39,616 nt of DNA from Bacteroidota bacterium (GTDB lineage Bacteria; Bacteroidota; Bacteroidia; Flavobacteriales; Flavobacteriaceae), in NCBI GenBank assembly GCA_947460615.1, contig CANHHG010000014.1:1-39616 (forward strand), in the 5' to 3' direction. A program made the position numbers and the translations under genes. Every line of letters begins with the position of its first letter. Position 1 is the first letter of the stretch. Below are positions 1 through 8,090 of the stretch, one piece after another. The notes beneath the pieces were generated by a model. That model was not told the origin of the DNA, did no database searches, and saw only the letters and a list, made by a program, of their open reading frames with translations.

Positions 1-39
1 ACGGACGAAGATTATCTTTGGAACGAGGATGAGTATTAA
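1..39 (+). CDS. C-terminal end of a DUF2795-type small acidic protein (partial)
   Basis: Only the last 12 codons and the TAA stop are inside the window, reading TDEDYLWNEDEY. This acidic, aromatic tail matches what I recall of the end of the small DUF2795 proteins of Bacteroidetes, which have no known function. The identification rests on memory of that tail. The reading frame is open from the first base and is followed by a terminator. Confidence 0.6.
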   Translation, partial: TDEDYLWNEDEY

Positions 40-61
40 AAAAATATTAAAACCAATGAAA

Positions 62-85
62 AGTCTCCAACGAGGCTTTTTTTTT
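62..85 (+). terminator. Rho-independent terminator upstream of secA
   Basis: AGTCTC (62-67) pairs with GAGGCT (72-77) around a CAAC loop, with one G-U pair. A run of nine T (77-85) follows. It lies 22 bases after the stop of the upstream gene and separates it from secA. Confidence 0.8.
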
Positions 86-88
86 GGT

Positions 89-95
89 TAATTTG
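89..95 (+). promoter_or_regulatory. Possible secA -7 box (TAATTTG variant)
   Basis: TAATTTG followed by CAC lies 34 bases before the secA start. It resembles the Bacteroidetes -7 box TANNTTTG but is one base short. The same heptamer precedes recF and the Nif3-like gene here. No convincing -33 element is visible. Confidence 0.35.
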
Positions 96-129
96 CACAC
101 ATATTATAAATTGAAATAGAAATCGTATT

Positions 130-3100
130 ATGAGTTTCATAAACAGCATATTAAAAGTCTTTGTAGGTGATAAATCACAACAAGATGTAAAAGCATTACA
201 AGGAAATATTACTAAAATTAAATCGTTTGAAAGTGCTTTAGAATCATTATCTCATGATGAGTTGAGAGCAAAAACAGCTCAATTTAAAGAGTTAATCAAA
301 CAAGCTCGATCTGAAAAAGACCATAAAATTGCTACTCTTCAAGCTGAAGTGGAAACTATTGAGGATATTGATAAAAGAGAAGATTTGTATTTAGAAATTG
401 ACGCTCTGGAAAAAGAAGCCTATGATATTTCTGAGAAAACTTTGAATGAAATTCTCCCAGAAGCATTTGCAGTCATTAAAGAAACTGCCAAGCGTTTTAA
501 AGAAAATACTACTGTAAAAGTTACTGCTACAGCAAAAGACAGAGAACTTTCTGCCTCAAAAACCTACATTACTTTAGAAGGAGATCATGCTGTTTGGGCC
601 AATTCTTGGAGTGCAGCTGGAAAGCAAATCACTTGGGACATGGTTCACTATGACGTTCAGTTAATTGGTGGGATGGTGCTTCACGGTGGAAAAGTTGCCG
701 AAATGCAAACAGGGGAAGGAAAAACATTGGTGGCTACTTTGCCTTTGTATTTAAATGCTTTAACAGGAAATGGAGTTCATTTAGTTACTGTAAATGATTA
801 TTTAGCAAAAAGAGACAGTACTTGGAAAGCACCATTATTTGAATTTCATGGATTGACAGTTGATTGTATTGATAACCACCAACCGAATTCTGACGAAAGA
901 AGAAGAGCGTACGAAGCCGATATTACTTACGGAACAAATAACGAATTTGGCTTCGATTATTTGAGAGACAATATGGCGCATTCCCCTGCAGAATTAGTTC
1001 AAAGAAAACACAACTTTGCAATTGTTGACGAGGTCGATTCCGTATTAATTGATGATGCAAGAACGCCATTAATAATTTCAGGCCCAGTTCCTCAAGGAGA
1101 TCGTCATGAGTTCAATGAGTTGAAACCAAAAATTGAAAATTTAGTAAACCTACAACGACAATTATCAAATGGTTTTTTAACGGAAGCTAAACGATTAATT
1201 AAAGAAGGAAATACCAAGGACGGAGGATTTAACTTATTGCGTGCCTACCGAAGTTTACCTAAAAACAAAGCCTTGATTAAATTTTTAAGTGAGGAAGGTA
1301 TTAAACAATTACTACAAAAAACAGAAAATCAATATTTACAAGATAACAAAAGAGACATGCACCTAGTGGATGAGGCGTTGTATTTTGTAATTGAAGAAAA
1401 AAACAATCAGGTCGAATTGTCTGATAATGGAATAAAATTTTTATCAAAAGATACCGATAGTTCTTTCTTTATTCTACCAGATATTGGAACTGAAATTGCA
1501 GCTATTGAAAGACAAAATTTAGATAAAGATGCTGAAGCTGAAGCAAAAGAAATGTTATTTCAAGATTTCAGTATCAAAAGTGAAAGAATCCATACTTTAA
1601 CTCAGTTGTTAAAAGCGTATTCTTTATTCGAAAAAGATGTTGAGTATGTAATCATGGATAATAAAATCATGATTGTAGATGAGCAAACAGGTCGTATCAT
1701 GGATGGACGTCGTTATTCTGACGGCTTGCACCAAGCGATTGAAGCTAAAGAAAACGTAAAAATTGAAGCGGCAACGCAAACATTTGCAACAGTAACTTTA
1801 CAGAATTACTTCAGAATGTACAGTAAGTTAGCCGGTATGACTGGTACTGCAGTAACTGAAGCTGGAGAACTTTGGGAAATATATAAATTAGATGTAGTTG
1901 AGATTCCTACGAATCGTCCAATGTCAAGACACGATAAAGAAGATTTAATCTACAAAACTACTCGTGAAAAATTTAATGCTGTAATAGAAGATGTAACTGA
2001 ATTATCTGCAGCAGGAAGACCCGTATTAATTGGAACAACCTCAGTAGAAATATCTGAATTATTGAGTAGAATGTTAAAAATGCGTGGCGTAACGCATAAC
2101 GTCTTGAATGCGAAAATGCACAAGCAAGAAGCTCAAATTGTTGAAGAAGCGGGTAAAGCTGGAGTAGTAACTATTGCTACCAATATGGCTGGTCGTGGAA
2201 CGGATATTAAATTATCGGCAGAAGTAAAAGCTGCTGGAGGTTTAGCGATTATTGGTACAGAACGTCACGATTCACGTCGTGTTGACCGTCAGTTGAGAGG
2301 TCGAGCTGGTCGTCAGGGAGATCCAGGAAGTTCACAATTTTACGTATCCCTTGAAGACAACTTGATGCGTTTATTTGGTTCAGAGCGCGTTGCTAAAGTA
2401 ATGGATAGAATGGGATTAAAAGAAGGGGAAGTAATTCAGCATTCTATGATGACCAAATCTATTGAAAGAGCTCAGAAAAAAGTAGAAGAAAACAATTTTG
2501 GTGTTCGTAAACGATTATTAGAATATGACGATGTTATGAATGCGCAACGTGAAGTAGTTTACAAACGTCGTCGTCATGCGTTATTTGGAGAGCGTTTGAA
2601 ACTGGATATTGCCAATATGATGTACGATACTTGCGAATTAATTGTGAATAACAATAAAATGGCAGGTGATTTTAAAAATTATGAGTTTGAATTAATTCGT
2701 TATTTCTCCATTACATCTCCAGTTTCCGAAAGTGATTTTATGAAAATGTCAGAAATTGAATTGACAGGAAAAACATACAAAGCAACGTTAACCTATTATA
2801 CTGAAAAAGCGGAAAGAAGTGCCAGAGAAGCCTATCCAATTATCAAAAATGTTTTTGAGGACAAAACGAATCATTTTGAGCGAATTGTAATTCCATTTTC
2901 TGACGGTTTAAAATCGTTAGAGGTGATTACTGATTTAAAGCGTGCCTATGAAACTCAAGGAAAACAATTGGTAGCTGATTTTGAAAAAAATATCACTTTG
3001 GCTATTGTAGATGAAGCTTGGAAAAAGCACTTGCGTAAAATGGACGAATTGAAACAATCGGTTCAGTTGGCAGTGCACGAGCAAAAAGATCCATTACTAA

Positions 3101-3471
3101 TTTACAAGTTTGAAGCCTTTAATTTGTTTAGCAATATGATTAATGGTGTGAATAAAGAAGTTATTTCATTCTTATTTAAAGGTGATTTACCACAACAAAA
3201 CGCACCTAGAATTCAAGAAGCTAAAGAAGTTCGTAAAAAAGAAAATTACAAAATTAGTAAAGAAGAAATTGTAAGTAGTGAGAGTGCGAATCGTGAAGCA
3301 GGAGAAACGCAACAACGACAAGTAACTGAAACTATTGTTCGTGAAATGCCAAAAATCAACCGAAACGATACCGTAAAAGTTCAAGAGGTTGCAACTGGCA
3401 AAATCGAAGAAATGAAATTTAAAAAAGCGGAGAGTTTGTTGGCTTCAGGCCAATGGGTTTTAGTTAATTAA
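130..3471 (+). CDS. secA: Preprotein translocase subunit SecA
   Basis: SecA is the cytosolic ATPase that drives unfolded preproteins through SecYEG. Visible motifs are Walker A MQTGEGKT (residues 192-199), the DEVD box (300-303) followed by the DARTPLIISG segment, NMAGRGTDIK (685-694) and the RQLRGRAGRQGDPG helicase motif. At 1113 residues it is about 200 longer than E. coli SecA. Much of the excess sits in the preprotein cross-linking region after DARTPLIISG, as is usual in Bacteroidetes. The C-terminus ends in SGQWVLVN and has no CXCXSGXXXHXC zinc motif, so SecB-type docking through that tail is not expected. The ATG at 130 is the only sensible start. The gene stands alone between two terminators. 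Confidence 0.98.
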   Translation: MSFINSILKVFVGDKSQQDVKALQGNITKIKSFESALESLSHDELRAKTAQFKELIKQARSEKDHKIATLQAEVETIEDIDKREDLYLEIDALEKEAYDISEKTLNEILPEAFAVIKETAKRFKENTTVKVTATAKDRELSASKTYITLEGDHAVWANSWSAAGKQITWDMVHYDVQLIGGMVLHGGKVAEMQTGEGKTLVATLPLYLNALTGNGVHLVTVNDYLAKRDSTWKAPLFEFHGLTVDCIDNHQPNSDERRRAYEADITYGTNNEFGFDYLRDNMAHSPAELVQRKHNFAIVDEVDSVLIDDARTPLIISGPVPQGDRHEFNELKPKIENLVNLQRQLSNGFLTEAKRLIKEGNTKDGGFNLLRAYRSLPKNKALIKFLSEEGIKQLLQKTENQYLQDNKRDMHLVDEALYFVIEEKNNQVELSDNGIKFLSKDTDSSFFILPDIGTEIAAIERQNLDKDAEAEAKEMLFQDFSIKSERIHTLTQLLKAYSLFEKDVEYVIMDNKIMIVDEQTGRIMDGRRYSDGLHQAIEAKENVKIEAATQTFATVTLQNYFRMYSKLAGMTGTAVTEAGELWEIYKLDVVEIPTNRPMSRHDKEDLIYKTTREKFNAVIEDVTELSAAGRPVLIGTTSVEISELLSRMLKMRGVTHNVLNAKMHKQEAQIVEEAGKAGVVTIATNMAGRGTDIKLSAEVKAAGGLAIIGTERHDSRRVDRQLRGRAGRQGDPGSSQFYVSLEDNLMRLFGSERVAKVMDRMGLKEGEVIQHSMMTKSIERAQKKVEENNFGVRKRLLEYDDVMNAQREVVYKRRRHALFGERLKLDIANMMYDTCELIVNNNKMAGDFKNYEFELIRYFSITSPVSESDFMKMSEIELTGKTYKATLTYYTEKAERSAREAYPIIKNVFEDKTNHFERIVIPFSDGLKSLEVITDLKRAYETQGKQLVADFEKNITLAIVDEAWKKHLRKMDELKQSVQLAVHEQKDPLLIYKFEAFNLFSNMINGVNKEVISFLFKGDLPQQNAPRIQEAKEVRKKENYKISKEEIVSSESANREAGETQQRQVTETIVREMPKINRNDTVKVQEVATGKIEEMKFKKAESLLASGQWVLVN

Positions 3472-3495
3472 TTCAATAATCGCTACAAAAAATTA

Positions 3496-3530
3496 ATGCT
3501 CCAACGGCTTACTGCTGTTGGAGCATTTTA
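3496..3530 (+). terminator. Terminator after secA
   Basis: ATGCTCCAAC (3496-3505) pairs perfectly with GTTGGAGCAT (3517-3526). Further pairs, including one G-U, extend the stem inward, and a short TTTT follows. It starts 25 bases after the secA stop. Confidence 0.85.
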
Positions 3531-3546
3531 TTTAAATTATAATTGA

Positions 3547-3554
3547 TACCTTTA
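3547..3554 (+). promoter_or_regulatory. Possible -7 box for the 36-residue ORF
   Basis: TACCTTTA matches the Bacteroidetes TANNTTTG box at seven of eight positions. It lies 26 bases before the ATG at 3581 and just after the secA terminator. No well-spaced -33 TTG is present. Confidence 0.4.
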
Positions 3555-3580
3555 CTTCCAAATCAACAAAAAAAACTATC

Positions 3581-3691
3581 ATGGCAAAAAGTCAAGACGC
3601 TAAAAAAAATACTAAAAAAGAACCTTTGAAAACGGCTAAAGAAAAAAAGGAAGAGAAACGCGAAAAGAAAAACAGTACTAAAAGAGATTAA
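3581..3691 (+). CDS. 36-residue Lys/Glu-rich hypothetical protein
   Basis: This ATG-to-TAA frame encodes 36 residues starting MAKSQDAKKNTKKEPLKTAK. About 40% of residues are Lys or Arg, with a Glu-rich second half, and there is no hydrophobic stretch. It is probably a disordered, basic cytosolic peptide. It sits between the secA terminator and the gene at 3710, 18 bases upstream of that gene, with a -7-like box in front, so the pair may be co-transcribed. I cannot assign a function. The A-rich sequence means chance is a real alternative. Small Lys-rich proteins of this look are annotated in Flavobacteria. Confidence 0.5.
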   Translation: MAKSQDAKKNTKKEPLKTAKEKKEEKREKKNSTKRD

Positions 3692-3709
3692 GTAAACTAG
3701 TTTATTATA

Positions 3710-4102
3710 ATGCCAAACACCGTTACCTATAAATTATTTTTTGAAAAAGTAAGAGATAGTATTTCCGAGGGTACTTTTGCTAAATTAACGTTAGCAAAAA
3801 CGATTGGAAATACTCAATTAATGAATATTTATATTCGAACCAATACGGATGAAATCCAACTCAAATTGGCGTTGACTTTTAAATTTCAAACGGGTGAAGA
3901 AGTTAAGATTATGCCCATTGAAGATGGCTTTAACGAACTCATTCCTTATTTAAACAATCCGTTTTTGTCTGCAATTTTATTTACAACTAATGGAGATGTG
4001 ATGATGAAATTGAACAAAAAAAGAGTGGCAAATATAACTAATCAACCAGCAACTTTCAAAAACGCCGATCCGATATTATTGGAATATTTATCAAACAGAT
4101 AA
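3710..4102 (+). CDS. Conserved hypothetical protein, 130 residues
   Basis: I do not recognise a named family. The protein starts MPNTVTYKLFFEKVRDSISE and has no signal peptide or membrane segment, so it is probably cytosolic. Alternating hydrophobic and polar stretches (for example LKLALTFKFQTGEEVKIMPI) suggest a beta-rich middle, with helices at both ends. Base composition and codon use match the neighbouring core genes, which supports a real gene. It follows the 36-residue ORF by 18 bases and converges on the GlcD-type gene across a 93-base spacer. Confidence 0.75.
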   Translation: MPNTVTYKLFFEKVRDSISEGTFAKLTLAKTIGNTQLMNIYIRTNTDEIQLKLALTFKFQTGEEVKIMPIEDGFNELIPYLNNPFLSAILFTTNGDVMMKLNKKRVANITNQPATFKNADPILLEYLSNR

Positions 4103-4150
4103 CCATTGATAAACTCATAAGATAATAGACTAAAAGATGGTGTAGATTTT

Positions 4151-4190
4151 TCTTTGCGAACCTTACGAAAACTTTGCGCTCTTTGCGGTT
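4151..4190. repeat. TTTGCG-periodic intergenic repeat
   Basis: TTTGCG occurs at 4153, 4173 and 4182, with a degenerate copy (TTACGA) at 4163, giving steps of 10, 10 and 9 bases. It fills the spacer between two convergent genes. Similar TTTGCG-rich stretches recur between genes in Flavobacteria from what I remember. No coding frame or clear hairpin is seen. Confidence 0.5.
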
Positions 4191-4195
4191 AATTC

Positions 4196-5605
4196 TTACA
4201 AATTATCTGGAAAAATCTTACCTGGATTCAAAATTCCTTTAGGGTCAAAAATAGTTTTTATCCCTTTCATTAATTTTAAATGCGTTTCACTGAAAGCAAT
4301 ATCCATATAGTTTTTTTGAACAAATCCGATTCCGTGTTCTCCTGATAAAGTTCCTTTTAGAAAAACGGTTAACTCAAAAATTTCGCGAATTCCCTTGGTG
4401 ACTTCAGTGTTCCAATTGTCATCTGACATTTCACCTTTAATGATATTCACGTGCAAATTTCCATCGCCAGCGTGACCGTAGCAAACTGATTTGAATCCGT
4501 ATTTCGCGCCGATTTCTTTGATTCCAAAGAGCAATTTTGGCAATTCATATCTAGGTACAACCGTATCTTCTTCTTTATAAATAGAATTAGATTTTACGGC
4601 TTCGGCAACGCTACGACGCATTTTCCAAAGCAGGTTTTTTTGAATTTCAGTATCTGCAAAAAGGACTTCATCTATATTGAATTGTTCTACTACTTCCATA
4701 ATTTTTTCGGCTTCTTGAAAAAGAATATCCGGATAATTACCATCCACTTCTATTAGCAAATGAGCTTGAACTTGGTCGTTTACTTGTACGTTTAAATCAG
4801 GGACAAATTTCAAAGTCCAATCAATGGCATCGCGTTCCATAAATTCTAATGCACTGGGTGTGATTCCAGCTCTGAAAATGGCAGAAACTGCTTCGCAAGC
4901 TTGGTTCGCTTCATAAAATGGAACCAACATTAAAACGGTATGTTCTACTTTCGGAATTAATTTCAATACAATTTTAGTAATAATACCGAGAGTGCCTTCA
5001 CTACCAACCATCAATTGTGTTAAATTATATCCTGTAGAATTTTTTAAAGTATTAGCACCCGTCCAAATAATATCACCATTGGCAAGAACAACCTCTAAAT
5101 TTAAAACATAATCTTTGGTAACACCATATTTAACTGCACGCGCTCCACCAGCATTTTCAGCCACGTTCCCTCCTATCCAACAACTTCCTAAACTGCTTGG
5201 ATCAGGAGGATAAAAAAGGTCTTTTTCGGCTACTGCCTCACGTAAAATTTGCGTAATTACGGCAGGTTCAACCACCACTTGTAGATTTTTTTCATCGATA
5301 GTAATTATTTTATTGAAACGCTCCATCGACAAACCAATTCCTTGATGAACTGCTAATGCTCCACCACTTAAACCCGTTCTAGCTCCAATTGCAGTTACGG
5401 GAATTCCATGCTGATTTGCAATTTTTAAAATAGCAGAAATCTCATGAGGAGTTCCTGGTTTTAAAACTACGGAAGGAGGGAAAACAAAAGCTTCAGTTTC
5501 ATCTTTTCCATAATGATTGCGGGTTTCTTGATCAGTAAAAACATAAGTATCGCCTATGATTTCATTGAGTTGCGTTAGTATTTCTGGAGTTGGAGTAATA
5601 GTCAT
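4196..5605 (-). CDS. FAD-binding oxidase, GlcD / D-lactate dehydrogenase family
   Basis: This 469-residue protein has the layout of FAD-linked 2-hydroxyacid dehydrogenases: an N-terminal PCMH-type FAD-binding domain (about residues 35-215) and a C-terminal FAD-oxidase domain. Visible motifs are the GARTGLSGG flavin loop, DPSSLGSCWIGGNVAENAGG, GYNLTQLMVGSEGTLGI, and in the C-terminal half the CYGHAGDGNLHVN and LSGEHGIG metal/substrate motifs. The family oxidises D-lactate, glycolate or similar 2-hydroxyacids and passes electrons to quinone or another acceptor. The substrate cannot be told from sequence. No signal peptide or iron-sulfur domain is present. It stands alone, convergent with the hypothetical at 3710. 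Confidence 0.92.
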   Translation of the reverse strand: MTITPTPEILTQLNEIIGDTYVFTDQETRNHYGKDETEAFVFPPSVVLKPGTPHEISAILKIANQHGIPVTAIGARTGLSGGALAVHQGIGLSMERFNKIITIDEKNLQVVVEPAVITQILREAVAEKDLFYPPDPSSLGSCWIGGNVAENAGGARAVKYGVTKDYVLNLEVVLANGDIIWTGANTLKNSTGYNLTQLMVGSEGTLGIITKIVLKLIPKVEHTVLMLVPFYEANQACEAVSAIFRAGITPSALEFMERDAIDWTLKFVPDLNVQVNDQVQAHLLIEVDGNYPDILFQEAEKIMEVVEQFNIDEVLFADTEIQKNLLWKMRRSVAEAVKSNSIYKEEDTVVPRYELPKLLFGIKEIGAKYGFKSVCYGHAGDGNLHVNIIKGEMSDDNWNTEVTKGIREIFELTVFLKGTLSGEHGIGFVQKNYMDIAFSETHLKLMKGIKTIFDPKGILNPGKIFPDNL

Positions 5606-5621
5606 AATTTAATTTGAATTG

Positions 5622-5629
5622 TAAATGTA
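5622..5629 (-). promoter_or_regulatory. Weak -7 box for the GlcD-type gene
   Basis: On the minus strand this reads TACATTTA, seven of eight matches to TANNTTTG, 17 bases before the start at 5605. No -33 TTG is visible, so this is a weak call. Confidence 0.3.
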
Positions 5630-5687
5630 AAAAATATTAAAAATAAATAGTGTTTTTATTCTAAAAAAGTACGGTAAATCATGAATC

Positions 5688-5757
5688 TTAGCCCTGATGG
5701 AAGGGAAAATCCCGAACTTAATAGTGAGGATTTGGAATGACAGCGGGAAATAGGTCC
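5688..5757. repeat. Flavobacterial intergenic element (AGCCC ... AGCGGGA type)
   Basis: The block begins TTAGCCCTGATGGAAG and ends CAGCGGGAAATAGGTCC. AAATCC (5707-5712) can pair with GGATTT (5728-5733) around a 15-base loop, and CCC (5692-5694) could face GGG (5745-5747). I recall blocks with the same ends and a variable inner hairpin as common between genes in Flavobacteria. The bases and pairings are seen here; membership of a dispersed family is from memory. It lies in the divergent spacer between the GlcD-type gene and parA, whose other contents are the palindrome and promoter listed below. Confidence 0.55.
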
Positions 5758-5782
5758 AAAAAAATAGTTAAAAACTAAAATA

Positions 5783-5798
5783 GTTAACAATTGTTAAC
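5783..5798. promoter_or_regulatory. Perfect 16-bp palindrome upstream of parA
   Basis: GTTAACAATTGTTAAC is identical to its reverse complement. It ends four bases before a candidate -33 TTTG of parA, as an operator might. It lacks the CACGTG core of the usual parS site, so I do not call it parS. Confidence 0.55.
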
Positions 5799-5801
5799 AA
5801 A

Positions 5802-5837
5802 TTTGATTTCTAATAACCATAATTAATTGTATTTTTA
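5802..5837 (+). promoter_or_regulatory. Candidate parAB promoter
   Basis: TTTG at 5802-5805 and TATTTTTA at 5830-5837 (seven of eight matches to TANNTTTG) are separated by 24 bases. The spacing is at the long end of the range. The box ends 22 bases before the parA start. Confidence 0.4.
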
Positions 5838-5859
5838 CGTTTCAAATTTTAAAATATAA

Positions 5860-6627
5860 ATGGGTAAAATCATTGCTATTGCCAATCAAAAAGGGGGTGT
5901 TGGAAAAACAACAACTTCCATTAATTTAGCTGCTTCACTAGGTGTTTTAGAAAAAAAAGTGTTGTTGATCGACGCTGATCCTCAGGCGAATTCGAGTTCG
6001 GGTTTAGGAATTGACGTTGAAAATGTAACTATTGGAACTTATCAAATTTTGGAGCACAGCAATAAAGCAGAAGAGGCAATTGTAAAAAGTACAGCGCCAA
6101 ATGTTGACGTGATTCCCGCACATATTGATCTTGTAGCAATCGAAATTGAGTTGGTTGACAAGGAAAATAGAGAATATATGTTGAAAGAAGCTTTGGAAAG
6201 CATCATAGATAAATATGATTATATTTTGATAGATTGCGCACCATCTTTAGGACTTTTGACTTTGAACGCTTTAACCGCTGCTGATTCGGTAATTATCCCT
6301 ATACAATGTGAGTATTTTGCCTTAGAAGGATTAGGGAAATTATTAAATACGATAAAGAGTGTTCAAAAAATTCACAATTCCAATTTAGATATTGAAGGAC
6401 TACTTTTAACAATGTTTGATTCTCGTTTAAGATTATCAAATCAAGTAGTTGAGGAAGTTCAAAAGCATTTTCACGATATGGTTTTTGAAACTATTATTCA
6501 AAGAAATGTCAAATTGAGTGAAGCTCCGAGTTATGGGGAAAGTATTATAAATTATGACGCAACGAGTAAAGGAGCGAATAATTATTTGCGATTAGCAGAA
6601 GAAATTATTAAGAAAAATAGTAATTAA
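5860..6627 (+). CDS. parA: Chromosome-partitioning ATPase ParA (Soj)
   Basis: ParA is the deviant-Walker ATPase that, with ParB and parS, separates newly copied origin regions. The KGGVGKTT deviant Walker A is at residues 11-18, and the Walker B aspartate is D125 in YILIDCAPSLG. At 255 residues without an N-terminal helix-turn-helix extension, it is the short chromosomal Soj type rather than the P1 plasmid type. The stop is followed after three bases by parB, so the two are co-transcribed and probably translationally coupled. They head a six-gene operon running to wbqC. Confidence 0.97.
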   Translation: MGKIIAIANQKGGVGKTTTSINLAASLGVLEKKVLLIDADPQANSSSGLGIDVENVTIGTYQILEHSNKAEEAIVKSTAPNVDVIPAHIDLVAIEIELVDKENREYMLKEALESIIDKYDYILIDCAPSLGLLTLNALTAADSVIIPIQCEYFALEGLGKLLNTIKSVQKIHNSNLDIEGLLLTMFDSRLRLSNQVVEEVQKHFHDMVFETIIQRNVKLSEAPSYGESIINYDATSKGANNYLRLAEEIIKKNSN

Positions 6628-6630
6628 TTT

Positions 6631-7530
6631 ATGGCACAAGCAATAAAAAAACAAGCATTAGGAAGAGGATTATCGGCATTATTGAAAGATCCAGAAAATG
6701 ATATAAAATCGGTTTTGGATAAGAATGCGGATAAAGTGGTGGGCAATATTGTCGAGTTAGAAATTGACGCTATTGAAATTAATCCGTTTCAGCCTCGAAG
6801 TAATTTTAACGAAGAGTCATTGCAAGAATTAGCAACTTCTATTAAAGAATTAGGAGTCATTCAGCCTATAACCGTTCGTAAAACTGACTTTAATAAATAC
6901 CAATTAATTTCTGGAGAACGCAGATTACGAGCATCAAAATTAGCCGGATTAAATGTAGTTCCCGCTTACATTCGAATTGCCAATGATAATGAATCGTTGA
7001 CAATGGCTTTGGTAGAAAACATTCAAAGACACGATTTAGATCCTATAGAAATTGCGTTGTCTTACCAAAGATTAATTGACGAAATTCAATTAACTCAAGA
7101 GCAAATGAGCGAACGAGTAGGAAAAAAACGATCTACCATTGCAAACTATCTTCGATTACTAAAACTAGATCCGATTATTCAAACAGGAATTCGTGATGGA
7201 TTTATTTCAATGGGACACGGACGTGCGATAATTAATATTGAGAATCAAGACATTCAAACAAGCATTTATCAAAAAATTGTTAGTCAAAATTTATCGGTTA
7301 GAGAAACGGAAGCATTAGTAAAAAACTACCAACATAGTTTGAAACCTAAATCAACATCGAAAGCTAAAACAAACAGTTTTGCTATTCCTGCTGAAGCGAA
7401 TAAAGTAATTACCGATTATTTTGGTGCAAAAGTGGAAGTTAAAATTGCCGGTAATGGAAAAGGAAAAATCTCTATTCCGTTTCATTCTGAAGAAGATTTC
7501 AACAGAATTATCAAATTAATTAAAGGATAG
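6631..7530 (+). CDS. parB: Chromosome-partitioning protein ParB (Spo0J)
   Basis: ParB binds parS, spreads as a CTP-dependent clamp and stimulates ParA. The N-terminal domain has the NPFQPR box and the SGERRLRA motif of the CTP-binding pocket, followed by ENIQRHDLDPIE. A helix-turn-helix follows (TQEQMSERVGKKRSTIANYLRLL), and a dimerisation domain closes the protein. The N-terminal segment QALGRGLSALLK resembles the ParA-interacting LGRGLxAL box. Length (299 residues) is normal. Its TAG stop overlaps by one base the GTG start of the next gene. Confidence 0.97.
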   Translation: MAQAIKKQALGRGLSALLKDPENDIKSVLDKNADKVVGNIVELEIDAIEINPFQPRSNFNEESLQELATSIKELGVIQPITVRKTDFNKYQLISGERRLRASKLAGLNVVPAYIRIANDNESLTMALVENIQRHDLDPIEIALSYQRLIDEIQLTQEQMSERVGKKRSTIANYLRLLKLDPIIQTGIRDGFISMGHGRAIINIENQDIQTSIYQKIVSQNLSVRETEALVKNYQHSLKPKSTSKAKTNSFAIPAEANKVITDYFGAKVEVKIAGNGKGKISIPFHSEEDFNRIIKLIKG

Positions 7531-8090
7531 TGCAAAAAATCTATTTCATATTTCTTTTGGGATTATTGCTGGGAACTTTACCCCATTATTCTCAAGAAAA
7601 AAAGGCGCCTAAAATGGTAGCCAAAGATACCGTGAAATATAAAGAAATTAACCCTTTGGCTCCTGCAAAAGCAGCGTTTTATTCGGCAGTTCTTCCTGGA
7701 TTAGGTCAAGTTTACAATAAAAAATATTGGAAAATTCCTTTGTATTATGGAGGAATAGGAGCTGGATTGTATTATTACAGTATCAACAGTACCAAATACA
7801 ACAATTATCGAGATGCCTACAAAAGACGTTTGGCAGGTTATCGTGACGACAATTATCAGTATCTAGATGATTCCCGCTTAATCACCGCACAACAATTTTA
7901 TCAGCGAAACAGAGATTTATCTCTTTTTGTAGCGGTAGTTTCTTATGCTTTAAATATTGTAGATGCTAATATTGATGCACATTTGATGCAATTTAATGTA
8001 AATGACAAATTATCGTTTCGTCCTGAAATTTACAGCGATGAAATTACCTACCAACAAAATTTAGGTTTGACTTTAAACTTTCACTTTTAA
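7530..8090 (+). CDS. DUF5683 family protein with signal peptide
   Basis: This 186-residue protein starts on GTG, overlapping the last base of the parB stop, which fixes the start. Residues 1 to about 20 form a signal peptide (QKIYFIFLLGLLLGTLPHYS), so it is exported to the periplasm or outer membrane. The core PGLGQVYNKKYWKIPLYYGG is typical of the DUF5683 family, found in this position between parB and dapB in many Bacteroidetes. The middle is hydrophobic and glycine-rich and may form one or two membrane hairpins. Function is unknown. The stop overlaps the dapB start by one base. Confidence 0.85.
   Translation: MQKIYFIFLLGLLLGTLPHYSQEKKAPKMVAKDTVKYKEINPLAPAKAAFYSAVLPGLGQVYNKKYWKIPLYYGGIGAGLYYYSINSTKYNNYRDAYKRRLAGYRDDNYQYLDDSRLITAQQFYQRNRDLSLFVAVVSYALNIVDANIDAHLMQFNVNDKLSFRPEIYSDEITYQQNLGLTLNFHF

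Noticed and set aside
5783..5798. parS site for ParB
   Set aside because: The palindrome lacks the CACGTG centre of the usual parS consensus, and I saw no better match near parAB.
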